Shown here one piece after another: positions 10,857 to 22,847 of a stretch of DNA of 64,000 bases. This DNA is from Takashimella koratensis (lineage: Eukaryota > Basidiomycota > Tremellomycetes > Trichosporonales > Tetragoniomycetaceae). A program made the translations under genes and the position numbers. Where the stretch lies: assembly GCA_003116875.1 (NCBI GenBank), contig BCKT01000005.1, positions 496,001 to 560,000 of the forward strand, written 5' to 3'. The notes under the pieces are model-generated. The model did not search any database, was not told the DNA's origin, and saw only the letters and a program-made list of their open reading frames with translations. Numbering within the stretch: the first letter of the stretch is position 1; each line of letters opens with the position of its first letter.

Positions 10857-13800
10857 ATGGCTCTCCGCCTGCGACAAGCAGTCCCAGGCCGACCAAGTCC
10901 TCAGTGCTCCCAGTCTGTCACCTCCATCTCGTTCCCAGATGCGGCATACTTTGTGCGTCAGACCACCCAGTCTCCCCCCTTCCTCCCTCCCTCCCTCCCT
11001 CCCTCCCTGCCATCCTTAATTCCGCTACACACACCTGGTGAAGCGTGGCGTCTGTCGTTACTGACCCACGAAAACAGGCGTACCCGTCGTCGAGCAATGT
11101 CGTCATCATCAACCCCGACGGCGAGTTGAGACATACCCTCCAATTCTCAAAAGCTATCCCCCATCGTCTCTCAACTTCAGCAGAGCAAGATGTCAGCGGT
11201 GTCCTTGGAGACTCGGCCTCCGGCCTGGTGAGTTTCATCAATGTCGTACATAGATCACGCAACCTTTCGCTGACAAGTCGTACAGCTGGTAGCTTGGAGT
11301 GGGGTTCATGTAGCGTTTTGGCAAAGAACGACCCGACAATCTCGGGCGATCTGGAACGTTTTCTCTACTGTCGTCGCTTCGTTCCCCGTCACTTGTTTAG
11401 ACTACCAAAAAGGTAAGCCTATATCAACTTGTCTTACAGTGGCAGGTAGCTGAACCGCTCTGTGTCTAGGGTGTTTGGTCCTCGGTACCGAGAGCGGAAT
11501 CGAGGTATGGAAGTGCGATCCAAAGGCGGCGCTAGTCGTGTGGGACCGGATTTGGACAAGGCGAGTCTGCCTCCTGAAAGTGTGTTTGTCAGATACAGCA
11601 GCTGATGGTGAGGACATTAGGTCGTGTCCGTCACCTCATTCGATCCGCCTCTCAGCGGCATGTGGGCACGTTGCGTGGTCGCGAGAAGGAGAGAGAATTG
11701 TCCAGGTGCAGGCAATCAATGAGAAGGGAGAAGCTGTGCGGCTCGTTCAAGAGATTCGTGTCCCTAGAGAGATCACTTGGATCAGTTGGCGGGTGTCCTC
11801 GTCCAGGTGAGTTTACTTTTGACCTACCATTCATCCCTTGACTTTGCTGAATACCAAACACCTAGCGTCGATCCGCAACTATACATCATCACGAGCAATT
11901 CGGTATTTCGGATCTACGCACCGGTACTTGACGATCCAACATGGTTCCAGCTCGTCTTCACTCTAGACAGCGACGCATTCAGCCGGTCCAGCCGACCTGA
12001 CGCGAGAAGCAGCGATGTGAAGGGCAAGGCCAAGGCGACGCCTGAGCTGGGTACAATATGGGTTCCAGATGCCGAGACCGTCAAAGCGGCGGCAACGGCG
12101 GCGGTGGGCGCAAAGTCCGGGATGGAGGCGGAGGCGATGAAGAGGCTGGAGAGTATTGTCGCGGACGAAGCGGACTTGGTTTTGTGGTTTGGTGCAGATG
12201 GCCGGATCGCGGTCCGTGCAATCTTGGTGAGTTCATCGAATTAGGGTATATATTGATGGTGCTAGAACTTGGATCGAAAACCTCCAACATTGCTCGGGTC
12301 GGTCCCAGTCGCGCTATCGACATCGCCTTCTCCTACAAACCTAAGATTCTCACCTTGCGCGGCGGTTCTCTTCGATTCATCGGACGGCACACTACATGCA
12401 GCGACACCATCTACATCAATCTCTCCAACTCTGGGCTTGGCCAAGGTCGCTTTGGCAGAACTGCTATCATCAAAATCAGGAGCATTGGCATCTCCCGAGA
12501 TCGATGTCGGAGACGAGACTGCGCCCGTCTTACTATCGCAGCGGATACGAAGCTTTGTCCGGTCTCCTAACGGCCGGGGTCTACTTGCGGTCGGGGAAGG
12601 AGGCGAGTTGGCCGTTTGGCACAAACGACAATTGGGCAAGTCGGGTCCAAGTGTCCGAGAACCTCGGCCAATGATCGGGAAAGGACACTGGGTGGTACCC
12701 GATACCCCGGCGCAATGTGCCATCTACGCAAAAGGCCGCGCAATCGTGTCCTTTATCACGCAGCCACAGCCGACCGTGTACCTACAGCACTTGGATGCGA
12801 CATCGCTCATCCCGTCGGCGCCAGTACCGATGCCGCACTTCCACTTGGCCGAGGGCGATACGGTGGAGATGTTGCTCGCGATGTCGGACATCGATGATGG
12901 GTATAGCCATCGAGGGAGGCGAACCAGGCGTGCGCTGATCATGGCGGCAACGAGCTCGCGGGAGGCATGGGTATGGCGGATTGATTCGAGCGACGTCGCG
13001 CCAAGCGAGGCTTCGGCGGCATCTTCACCCGATGCTAGCGAACCCCCGCGCGCATCGCTGTTGTCCCATTTCCGACTGGGGATGGGCACCGGCGAGACAA
13101 ACCGAGGACCTCCGTATTTGATCCTCCCTGTTGATCCGATGGGGTGGCACCAGTCGACAGTGGATTGGGAGACAGATACTCCGTTACAGGACATGATTCT
13201 GACCGTATCGGAGGATGGGCTTCTCGAGTTCTGGAGACCAAGGCTAGGCCAACACGTCGCGGGCCATGACGAGGACGCGCATAGGATCAGCGAGGACGCA
13301 GCGTGTCATGTGAATGGGAGTGGAGGGGGATCTGCGGCTGAAGCAGCATGGACAAGAAGTGGGGTCGTACATACGGGAAAGAGCAATATCATCAACGCCA
13401 GATGCAGTTCGAGGAAAAAGACGGTATTGGGTGAGTAAGAGGGAAGAACAAGGTGTGAAAGGACAGCGCTGATGAGGTTGATAGTGTCCGAAATGGCAGA
13501 TGGGTCTCATGAGATGACAATCTGGGACTCGAACGTTAGCGAGTTCTCGACAGGTCTAGAACTCACTCATGTCTTCCCGTGAGTAACGTTTTCCTATGCG
13601 AGAACTGCGATTCCTAAGGACGCAGCTGATATCTTGATAGCAAAGGCGAGATCATCCAAGACCTGGATTGGACGACGACTTCCGACCTCCAATCCGTCCT
13701 CGCCGTTGGGTTCCCACATAAGATCGTGCTAGTCTGCGAACAACGCATGAGCTACGTCGACATCACACCCGGGTGGGCACCGTTCCTCACCATCGATATG

Positions 13801-16309
13801 GAACAATACTCTACCGTCCCGATCAGTGATTCTATCTGGCTGGCAGGCGGTTCACTCGTTGTAGGGTGTGGAAATCAGGCGTACCTCTTTAGTCGGTTCC
13901 TCGAGCGCGAGACGGCGACAACTACCACACAGATCGTGAATGGGGAGAAACAAGAAGAGCAATTGGCAGACGTGGACGATGAAGAGCCAGAGGATATCTT
14001 CCAGCTTATAGCGCACCAAAATGGACCGCTGGTGGATTACCACCCGACCATGTTGGCTCAGTGTCTCTTATGGAGTGAGTTTTTGTTATCCTGAGTCTGG
14101 TAGCGAGTGTATGATGAGGTTGCGCTGACGCATGATTTGATTTCACAACTGCAGACAAGATCGACCTGGTGAAGAGCATCTTATCGACATTGGTGAAAGA
14201 CCTCCGGCAATGCGAGGATCAAGGGCGGAAACGACTCTCATATACCCGCCTTGATCCACTCGACTTTCATACGGACAAAACCAGCCAGCAGACCACGAAA
14301 TCCACTACGAGAAACTACCGTGGCCTATTCGATACCGAGCCCAATGGCGCCCAAGACGATGACAACGATTTCAGTGCCAATGTGGTCCAAGACTTGGTCG
14401 AACGAATTGACGGAAACGTTGCGATACCATTATCGCATGGTGAGAAGTCTGCGCTAGCGACTATTGCGCAGGCGACACTGGAGGTAGAGAGGCAGCGAAG
14501 ATCACTTGATATCTGTGGGTTGAGGTACCTCATCTCTCTCCGGATGTTTGTCAATCGCGATCGAAGGCTAGGAACGAGTGGGACCGCTACACCAGCGGTG
14601 GGCACAATCCCGTCATCTGGGACTGCAACGCCAGGTGGGGGGATGCACCTGCATCGGAATCGATTAGCGTTTAGGAATATCGTCTGGGCGACGCATAGTG
14701 AAAGTCAGGAACTGTTGTTACAGGCAGCTACGCAGTGCTGTACTAATGGTAAAATGGTATGGGCCGATGCCAAGCGATTTGGCGTGTTCCTTTGGCTTCA
14801 GTCACCCGATGCTATCGTAAGTGAATTGTCCTGTTGCCTCAAGGCTCGCACCGATCGTCTTTCTCTTGTAAGGGGTCTTGAGTTCTTGGGCTGACTTGGT
14901 CTCGCAGAAAGACCAACTTGAAGTCATCGCGCGAAATCGGTTCATGCTGGATGAAGATCGAGATCCGACCAGCTGCTCGTTACTCTTCTTCGCGCTGGGG
15001 AAGAAGAAAGTCGTTCATGGTCTTTGGAGGCAGGCACCAGGACACAAGGAACAAGGGCTTATGCTCAAGTTTCTCGCGAATGATTTCGATACCGATCGAT
15101 GGAAGACGGCAGCTGCGAAGAATGCATATGCCTTGCTAAGTAAACAACGATATGGTGAGTTTCCGAGTAGTTTTAAGTTTGCAATTGAAAGAAAATGTTA
15201 TTGACGCTCTGTCTTCCTCTTGTTGGATAGAGTACGCCGCTGCATTCTTCATGCTTGCTGGGAATCCGAAGGACGCGATCAACGTCTGCCTCCGACAACT
15301 GAACGATTGGCAACTAGCCGTGGCGCTTGCAAGGGTAGTTGAAGGAGGCTCGCTGGGTCCAATCTTGCGTTGGGTCATCGAGGATACGGTACTTCCGATC
15401 GCGTTTAGTGGAGGGCATAGGTGGTTGGCTTCATGGGCGTTCTGGACGCTTCGTAGGCGAGACCTGGCCGTCCAAGTTTTGATCGTGAGTAGAGCGAACT
15501 TCGACGATTAAGAGAATTTAGATTATTTGACTATCTCGATTGCTGACACAGTGACTGCAGTCACCGATGACCGACGTAGCAGAGGCATGGTCGATCGAGA
15601 AACCGCTGGCTACTGGGAACCCAGAGAACGACGACCCGAGCCTGTTGTTGCTGTTCCAACACCTCAAGTCGAAGACGCTTCAGACGGCACGGGGTACGGC
15701 CGAGGTTTCAGAGAAGCTCGAATTTGATTTCGTCCTGCACAATGCGCGCGTGTTCTTCCGCATGGGTGAGCTCCCAACCTAGTTGCTTGAGCCCCGTCTT
15801 TGCGGGCCAAGGGTCTGCTGTGATGACCTGTGGTGCATGATGCTGACTTGATTTCTTCTCATTTACCAGGATGCCATCCGCTTGGCCTAGACTTGCTCCA
15901 TACCTGGTCATTCGATCGACACCTCTTTGTACCCAAACGACACGCCTTCCGCCGCCCCTCTGACGCTAGTTCCATCGACCAACCTCAAAGCACTCCCCAA
16001 TCCTCTATTCTCATCTCGTCACCCCGCCGCCCGAGCGTTCTCGAGTCCCCGACGCTCTCGAGAACTCGAAGGACCTCGTTCATGCTTTCCAGCCCGCATG
16101 CGCGCCGAGCGTCAGTCATGATTGATGTCGACTTGGCAGAGGGAGGTACGGAGCCCCCAACGAGAGCGTCGTCCCCGCCTCAATTGGAGAATACGAGCGC
16201 GTTGGGGACACCGAATGCGAACGGGCTGGGATTGGAAGGAGCAAAGGAAGGCGTCGAGAAAGAGACGGTCAAGGAGGTGAAGGCGGAAGCGGAAGAGAAA
16301 GGACCAGAT

Positions 16310-16346
<37 letters not shown>

Positions 16347-16432
16347 CGAAGAAGGTTGGGAACTTGATGAAGGAGCTCAGGAGTGAGAACCAGCAAGGCG
16401 GGATGGAGTTTGACATGAACAATTTCTTCTAG
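10857..16432 (+). CDS. RAV1: Rav1, RAVE complex subunit (DmX-like WD40 protein)
   Basis: Large gene of more than ten exons. The ATG at 10857 gives MALRLRQAVPGRPSP and a 32-codon first exon (to 10952), joined in phase to AYPSSSNVVIINPDGE at 11078. The N-terminal half is a WD40 propeller (LVAWSGVHVAFW, LVLGTESGIEVWKCDPK, ITWISWRVSS, DGLLEFWRPRL). The C-terminal half carries the Rav1p_C domain: DPTSCSLLFFALGKKKVVHGLW near 14970, then AAAKNAYALLSKQRY, YAAAFFMLAGNPKDAINVCL, and RWLASWAFWTLRRRDLAVQVL near 15420-15480. The protein ends with a run of about 12 glutamines and a charged tail. With Rav2 and Skp1, Rav1 reassembles the V1 and V0 sectors of the vacuolar ATPase after glucose return. The Rav1p_C match is strong. 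The exact ends of some inner exons are not resolved here. Confidence 0.93.
10979..11008 (+). repeat. (CCCT)n tetranucleotide repeat in RAV1 intron 1
   Basis: About seven tandem CCCT units lie inside the first RAV1 intron (10953-11077), upstream of its CTGAC branch site. This is a short simple-sequence repeat. Confidence 0.9.
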
Positions 16433-16716
16433 ACCAGGGGCGTAGGTAGGGGTTTGCATCTTGCACAACCTCGAGAGCAGCAAAGGTTAGTGTTTTGTAC
16501 CGTGCTTTTGGTTAGTCAGAATAATACGACCTTGGGACAAGTCCCACTTTACATGGTTATGAAAATCACATTGATTAGTTCTATTGAAACATCGTGAGAC
16601 CTATGGACATGAAACCAGTGATGTTCGTGATTGAATGAAAACGTGCTATAACGAGACAAGGACTACGTAAGACGACTCTACTCTTCATCTCTTCATCTTG
16701 TTGTAGTGGCGTAGCT

Positions 16717-18891
16717 CTAGAGCAGCTCGTAGCCCTCCTCCTTGTCCTCGGTGACGGTCGGCTTGGGAACGAACTCGGTGGGTTCCACGATCTCGGGCTC
16801 CTCCGCGGCGGTTGGGTGCTGCACCTCGGCCTCGGCTTCGGGCTCGACGACCTCAGGAACGACCTCGGCAGGCTTGTCCTCGACCTTCTCGGCGCTCTCG
16901 ACAGGGGCTTCAGGCTCGGTCGCAGGGACTTCGTAACCGGTAGTCTTCTCGTCCTCAGCCGCCTTCTGCTCAGTCTCAGCCTTCTCCTCGTGCTCGACCT
17001 CGGCGTGCTCAATGTGCTCTACGTCGCCATTGGTCGAAGACCCAGAAGTGTGTCCATCCTCATCCTCATCCTCACTCTCTCCTCGTTCTCGGCGCTCCTT
17101 GACGTCCTCCCAAACGCTGTCGCGCCTCTTCTCGAGCTCCTCAATCGCCGCTTCAACAGCCTTGACGAGTGCCTTGCGACGGGATCGGATCGAGCGGTCG
17201 CCGCCCGAGCTCACACCGTCTGCAGCAAGGAGGAGCTGGAGGAGAGCGTTGGCCTGAGCGTGGTATGGCGAGTTGGTGCGGTTGAACAAGAGCGCAGGGG
17301 TGGTATCGGTCGAGGAAGTCGCAAAGGACAACTTGGAAGGGAAGGTGAAAGACGACTTGAGCGCAGCGAGGTCGGATTCGATCTTGTCGAGGGCGGTCAA
17401 AGAGGTAGCGGTGGTCGGTTCGGCAACGGCAGGCTCCTCAGCGGGGGCAGGAGCGGGAGCTGGGACAGACGAGGGCTGCTCGGTGCGAGGCTTCTTCTCG
17501 CCTTCGGCAACACCCTTGCCCTTGTCCCTGCGGCGGTGGCAGTGAGCGCGGCGGCGGAGAAACTCCTCGGGAACGTCAGAAGCACCGTGGTTCTCGCCGA
17601 AAGAGCGCTCGATGTTGGCAAAGATGTCGCGGACGAACGGGTGCAGCTCAGTGTGGTTGTTGAGCAAGTTGGTGAACGGCGTCTCGCGGGCCTGGGGTTG
17701 GGGAGCGGCAGAGGTGGGAGCTACGGCGGGAGCGGGAGTCGGTGCGGGCAATGCGGGTGTCTCAGGGTCGGCGGCGGACTGGGCAGGAGCGGCGGTGGAA
17801 AGCTCGGCAGCCTTCTCCTCGGTAGCTGGCGCCTTCTCCTCAACCTCGTCGGGAACAAACTCGAGGCCGAATCGACCAAGAAGCTCGTTAAGACCAGCCG
17901 GAACACCGCGGGCAGCGCCGGCAGCGGACGATTCCGCCTGGTCGGTCGGCTCGACGCGGAGACCCAGGAAAGCGCTCAAAATGTCGTTGATCTCGTTGGG
18001 AAGGATCTGCTTAGACTCCTCGGTCGACTCAGGTCTGGCAGGCTCCTCGGCGGCGGTCGAAGTCGAAGCCTCGGCGGCCTTGCTAGACTCGGCCTTGGGC
18101 TCAACGGCGGTCGGAGCGGAGTCCTCGGTGTCCTTGACGATGTTGATGCCAAAGAGGTTCAGGTACTTGTTCCACTCGTCGAACTGGTTGGTGTTGGACG
18201 CCTCGGGCTGCTCGGTCTCCTTGGTCTGCTCAGGCTTCTCCTCCTCGGGTTGGCGGAAGAAGTGCGGGCCGAAGGAGAAACCGCGCTGTGCAAATTGGGC
18301 ACCGTGGCGGGCACACTGGCGACGACGCTGGTCGTTGATCGCGGCAATGTACCTCTGGCGCTCCTCGAATGCACGAGTGCGGGCGGCTTGAGCGGCAGAT
18401 ATTGCAGCTTGACGCTGACGAAGCGCTTCCTGGCGAGCGGCGGTAGCGGCGGCGATCGCGGCCTGGCGCTCGGCCTCACGTTGACGCTGCTGGCGCTCCC
18501 GGGCGACTTCACGTTCGCGCTCAGCCTCGAGTTCGCGGATCTGTCGGCGGATCTCGGCGGCGCGTTGTTCACGCTCGCGCTCGACGGCCTGGGCCGCGTA
18601 AGCATCAGCGGCCTCGCGACGGCGCTGGATCGATTCGAGGTGGGCACGGGCTGCACGCTCCTCGTCGGCTAGGTCGTCGTAGGCGCCAGTCGTCGCGTAG
18701 CCGTAGGGCGGGTAGAAGGGCGCTGGAGGCGGACCGTGGCGGAAGGGGCGGAAGCCATGGGTCGGGAACCGCTCAGCACCGGGGAAACCAAACGGCTGCT
18801 GCTGGCGCTGGTGCTGCGGGTGGTAGGGGTGCGAGTCACGCTCGAATGGAGCGTACGAGTCGGACTGCTGCGGGTAGTAGTAGAAGACCAT
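16717..18891 (-). CDS. BAG-domain Hsp70 co-chaperone
   Basis: Single open exon of 724 codons. Residues 1-75 are Tyr/Pro/His-rich, beginning MVFYYYPQQ. About residues 75-200 form a long charged Glu/Arg/Ala coiled coil. A Pro/Glu/Ala-rich middle contains repeats of the form EINDILSAFLGL, ELLGRFGLEFVP and ELHPFVRDIFANIERSF. A BAG-like helical domain lies at about residues 510-620: LDKIESDLAALKSSF, then ANALLQLLLAADGV, and RKALVKAVEAAIEELE. The C-terminus is acidic. BAG domains bind the Hsp70 ATPase domain and promote nucleotide release. Related large BAG proteins occur in other basidiomycetes. A candidate heat-shock element lies about 400 bases upstream. The opposite strand has a 618-codon open frame that I treat as a composition shadow. 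Confidence 0.78.
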   Translation of the reverse strand: MVFYYYPQQSDSYAPFERDSHPYHPQHQRQQQPFGFPGAERFPTHGFRPFRHGPPPAPFYPPYGYATTGAYDDLADEERAARAHLESIQRRREAADAYAAQAVEREREQRAAEIRRQIRELEAEREREVARERQQRQREAERQAAIAAATAARQEALRQRQAAISAAQAARTRAFEERQRYIAAINDQRRRQCARHGAQFAQRGFSFGPHFFRQPEEEKPEQTKETEQPEASNTNQFDEWNKYLNLFGINIVKDTEDSAPTAVEPKAESSKAAEASTSTAAEEPARPESTEESKQILPNEINDILSAFLGLRVEPTDQAESSAAGAARGVPAGLNELLGRFGLEFVPDEVEEKAPATEEKAAELSTAAPAQSAADPETPALPAPTPAPAVAPTSAAPQPQARETPFTNLLNNHTELHPFVRDIFANIERSFGENHGASDVPEEFLRRRAHCHRRRDKGKGVAEGEKKPRTEQPSSVPAPAPAPAEEPAVAEPTTATSLTALDKIESDLAALKSSFTFPSKLSFATSSTDTTPALLFNRTNSPYHAQANALLQLLLAADGVSSGGDRSIRSRRKALVKAVEAAIEELEKRRDSVWEDVKERRERGESEDEDEDGHTSGSSTNGDVEHIEHAEVEHEEKAETEQKAAEDEKTTGYEVPATEPEAPVESAEKVEDKPAEVVPEVVEPEAEAEVQHPTAAEEPEIVEPTEFVPKPTVTEDKEEGYELL

Positions 18892-19498
18892 GTTGTCGAG
18901 TGTATTGAGGTGGTGTCTCGAGTCGATGGTGTGGAGGGAGATGGGTTGGTGAGGGTGGCAAATGGGCGGGTGAGAGTGAGTTGATGGAGTGAAGAGTGAG
19001 TGGGGAGTTGAGAGTGGTGTGAGTATCCTTTATATGTCGCTTCCTTACACGGCGACGGGCGTGACGACGGCGAGGCCGGGGGTGAGGCCGCGCGGCCTTG
19101 GGGTGGGTTGGTAAGGCGAGTGCGTGGCCATGGCCGAGGATGAGCAAGCTGAGGACGCTGAACAAGCCGTCTAGAATGGCGTCGTCGATGCTCGACTCTG
19201 CTGGAAGATGCCACAGACACGCATGCGGCTACTAAACCCTGCCGATCCCCCGATTCAGGGTAAGAACGCTTATTCCACGTGGCCCTAGAATATTCCAGCA
19301 TATGCCATCAGGTTCCACTCACCGGGGGCTGACTGAGCAAAGGGTCAAGAGATACAGATGCATGCGATACGACACCCTCCGACAACACCTCCTGCCCGTG
19401 TCTACAACAGCCTTATATTCCTTCGCTCTGTCACCGGCCTCGGCGTTACCCCATGACCGCCGCCGATGCAGATCCACCCTGACTCCCTTGTTCACCGA
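18892..19498. promoter_or_regulatory. BAG gene promoter region and TBC gene 3' end
   Basis: About 600 bases between two - strand genes. It holds the TBC gene's 3' end and the BAG gene promoter. An A/T-containing TATA-like TTATATG (sense ACATATAAAGG) near 19028-19036 lies about 140 bases before the BAG start codon. An E-box and a heat-shock-like element lie at 19276-19299. No gene found. Confidence 0.5.
19276..19299. promoter_or_regulatory. E-box CACGTG and adjacent heat-shock-element-like GAAtaTTCcaG
   Basis: CACGTG is at 19276-19281. GAA (19288-19290), a 2-base spacer, TTC (19293-19295), a 2-base spacer and G (19298) form two full units and a partial third unit of the nGAAnnTTCnnGAAn heat-shock element. 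It sits about 400 bases upstream of the BAG co-chaperone start, which would make Hsf1 control sensible. This is a sequence match only. Confidence 0.35.
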
Positions 19499-22400
19499 TC
19501 ACCGCAACCCCGCGCCGAGGGGGTCGTCCCCGCTAAACCCGGACACCGAGTTCCTTAGACTGCCCCGGTTCGGCTTGGCCACTGGAGACCTCACCGAGAC
19601 TCCCAGTCCGGCCAAGGGGTCTCCGAGGTCTTGCGTCTCGGGCTCGCTGGCAGCCGCCGGCGATTGCGGTTCCCGGTAGCCTGACGAGACCGGCACCGCG
19701 GTCATCGGTGGTGTACTTGTATTAGACGCCACGCCGTCGCTCATCGTCGGGGACATGGGCGATCGAGTAGGGGTCGGACGAGAAGTGACCGAGACAGGAC
19801 GGGGCAGTCCAGCTGCCGGCCGGTCGTGGCGCTGAGAGAGGTAGAGTGGAGGTCTCGAGAATGCCGAGTCGCGTGGGGTTTGAGCTTGGTTCTGCTGGAA
19901 TGCCGAGAATTGAGGGTCGGGTGAGGCAGGGAGTACCGCCACTGCGGGTGGAGGTAGTCCTTGGTCGACGATGATGGGCGGCGGCCGGTGCACCTCGTCA
20001 GTGCTGGCCCTGGGAGCCGACACGACGGGTGGCTCGGCCATCTTCGCTGCCGCCTCGGCAGGCTGAGGTGGCGTAGGTGTCGTTACTCGGCTTGCCGAAG
20101 TCTCGAGACCCTCGTGCCACCCCCACTCCTTGACGATCTCATCGACGTCTTTGCCACCCGAGTCGAGCAATGAATCTCGCACCCTCTCCAGACCCTTCCA
20201 TGCTTGCTCCTTCTGACCCTGGAGATCCGACACGTCACCCTCTGCACTGCCCTCTGCCCGCACGACATCGATCCACTCGGCCAACGCTTTGCCCATCCCA
20301 ACCATAGCCAGGCGCAGCTCGGCCATCTGTCGCTCAGCATCGAGCGCGCTGCGCTCGCTTGCGTGGCTGTTGACGGATAACGAGGACGTGGCCTCGGTCT
20401 GGTACATCCCAGCCGTCGATCTCGGCTGCCGAGGTGGCAGCGCGGAAGCCGGCGGTGGGAAGGACGAGATCGGTGATCGGTCGTTGGTCGGTGGCGACTG
20501 GAGAGGGGAAAACGGAAGGTTGGGGAGGTATGAGTATGCCGTGGCACTGTCTGGAAGGTTTTTCTGTTGTTGTTAGCTACCGTGACCGATTCCGAAGCTG
20601 AATACTCACGCGAAGATCAGCCACAGTAGCCATGATGGCCTTGTCGATACCCGCGGCTTGCGCCCTCTCCAACCATCCTTGCGCAAATCCTTGCATCCCC
20701 GGACGCCCGCGACCACGCACACTTCCTCCGCGGCCCTGCATCATGCTCCCTCGACCCTGCGATCCCGTATGACTAGGCTCATCCGCAGTCTCGGCGCTCA
20801 CAACTTTGATACCGAGGATATCCGAGTTCTGGATAACGACTTCGACACCACTCGCTGGGGATATGTTGTTTCGTAGGAACAGCGCCTGTGAAAGAATCAA
20901 GAATGGGGAGAACGGGTAGGTGGTTGATGGGGCTGGGTAGTGGAGCAAGTTTGTCAAGAGACCAGGATAGTCGGCAGTGATGACTAGGTTGTTAGCACCG
21001 TCTTGCGTATTTGAACTCACGTTCGTTTCGGATGAGCAAGAGCATTGCAACACAGATGAAATCTAACAGTCCCAATCCCGGATCTTCGGCAAACACTCCG
21101 TCCCACAGCTTCAGAGCCAATGATAATGGCAGCTCGCGCGTGAACATGAGTCGGATCCAGCGGCTGTTGCGACTGTCAGCGACACGCTCCGAAATTTCAA
21201 CCTAATCAACCCACATGGCCCATATCTGCGCCTCGACACCCTCCGCCTCAAGCCGCTCCCAGAGTTGGGGGTCTATCCGCCGAATCAGGTTGGAATGAAT
21301 ATGGTTACACCGTGTAATAATCGGCGCCTGGGGTACGTTGGCGCTTGCCCTCAACCGCTGGCTGGTCAGCTCAAGCTGATTCATCAAGGCATCGATCGCG
21401 ACTTACCGGACCTTCCTCGGCTCTCCACTCGTAGAACGCCTTGGCATACTTCATGATTGCCTGGAACAGCTGGAACGCGTCGTGTTCAATATACCGCCGA
21501 TCAAGGGTACTCCGCATTGCTTCTCGTCTCAACGCTGCTTCTCTTGACGATGCAGATGGCAACGAGTCTGTCTGAGACGCATCTAAGGAATCTCGATCGA
21601 CAACGAGGTAACATGCCGCCAAGAGCTCGTGCATACCCTAACGGCGCGTATCAGTAGGCGTCAAGCGAGTATCATTCTCGATAGACTTACCTGTCTATAT
21701 CCGACGTCGGGATTGAGGACCGAAAAGAGGAAGAGAATAGTAGTAAGGCTCTTGCGTACCCGCTCGAGCGTAAAGTATGCAATGTCCGGAAATGTACGTT
21801 CGACGTCTTGTCGGATCGTCGCGCGTAGATCAAGATGGGCAAACCAGGTCTTCCACGGACTCTGCCAAATCGTCAGCTGGCTGATTGGTACTCGTATTCA
21901 TGAGGACAACTAACCTGGCCATCGAGGCTCAGCGGGTCCCAACCGTCTTCCCCCTCCGCCGTCGTCGCTGGGTTATCCCAATTCTCCCCACCGGTACAAT
22001 CTGCGGCCCAGCGTCCATCCGGCGCTACGAGCCATCGCCGCCTAAGCTCGTCGTACATCTTTCTCGCGAGGGGCACAGCATCCGGGTACAGTTGTGGTGA
22101 GCTAGGCGGGGGGAGTAGGTTATGGTATGCCTAAACACTCGTCAGCGACCGATCACGCCGGACATGGATTCGCTCGAAAGCTCGCTTACCCGCCAAAAGA
22201 CTGAGCGGAGGACCACACCACCATCAGCCTCAGCCTTTCCAAGCCCTCTCTTGCTCAGTGCCGCAGCCTTGAGTCCAGAAAGTGACAGAAGCGGGTCGGA
22301 GAAGACGGCATCCCATTTGGCGCTGCAATGTTGTCGAACGGAGTACGCCGAGACCCGATGACGTTAGCGGCGGTACTCGACGACGACGTGGGATGGGGGA

Positions 22401-22503
22401 AGCTGAGAGGAATAGAGACACCTTTTGGGCAGAAGACTTACCGTATGCTCACGGGATCTGGGCGATGCCAGACTGCCTCCTCGGTATCAGGCAGCTGGGT
22501 CAT
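19499..22503 (-). CDS. TBC1D5-like Rab GTPase-activating protein
   Basis: Multi-exon gene. The ATG at 22503 gives MTQLPDTEEAVWHRP and joins by a GTAAGT intron to AKWDAVFSDPLLSLSGLKAAAL, the entry to a TBC domain of TBC1D5 type. Next come VFWRAYHNLLPPP, then SPWKTWFAHLDLRATI, and IRQDVERTFPDIAY near 21780-21800, which holds the IxxDxxR arginine finger. LNPDVGYRQGMHELLAACY near 21620-21720 holds the YxQ glutamine finger. Later WIRLMFTRELPLSLALKLWD and LLDFICVAMLLLIRN complete the domain. Both catalytic fingers are present, so GAP activity is expected. TBC1D5 acts on Rab7 with retromer at late endosomes. The C-terminal 300 residues (20407-19499) are low-complexity Pro/Ser with a short coiled coil. 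Confidence 0.88.
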
Positions 22504-22847
22504 GGTGTACGCGTGATGGTCCGATGGGGAGGATGCTGTTGACTGGAGGTCGTGAAGGGTCGTGAGGATATTACCGGAGGATCGGTTGTTGCGAGGTGTG
22601 GCAGGTGGCAAACACGGGGGACGCTCTGTGGCAATTGAATTCTCTGTGAGCTATGAGCCTCCTTTGACGGCCTCTTCGGGCATGTATCACTCCTCTGTTG
22701 CTGCAACCTTTGACTGTCGATTGCGCTCGCTCACACCCCAGTCGGTTGAGATCCCGTGTCATCTTTTCGCTCGCTATGAAAACTGCGAACCCGCTCCTCA
22801 ATTCCTGAATTATATCCAATCAGAGCATCACCGAGTTAACTTCGAGA
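22504..22847. promoter_or_regulatory. divergent intergenic region between TBC gene and orphan gene
   Basis: 344 bases between two divergent start codons. No clear element or further gene; GC content falls toward the orphan gene. Confidence 0.5.

Noticed and set aside
16816..18672. 618-codon open frame on the + strand
   Set aside because: Antisense to the BAG gene; Gly/Leu/Arg-rich composition shadow.
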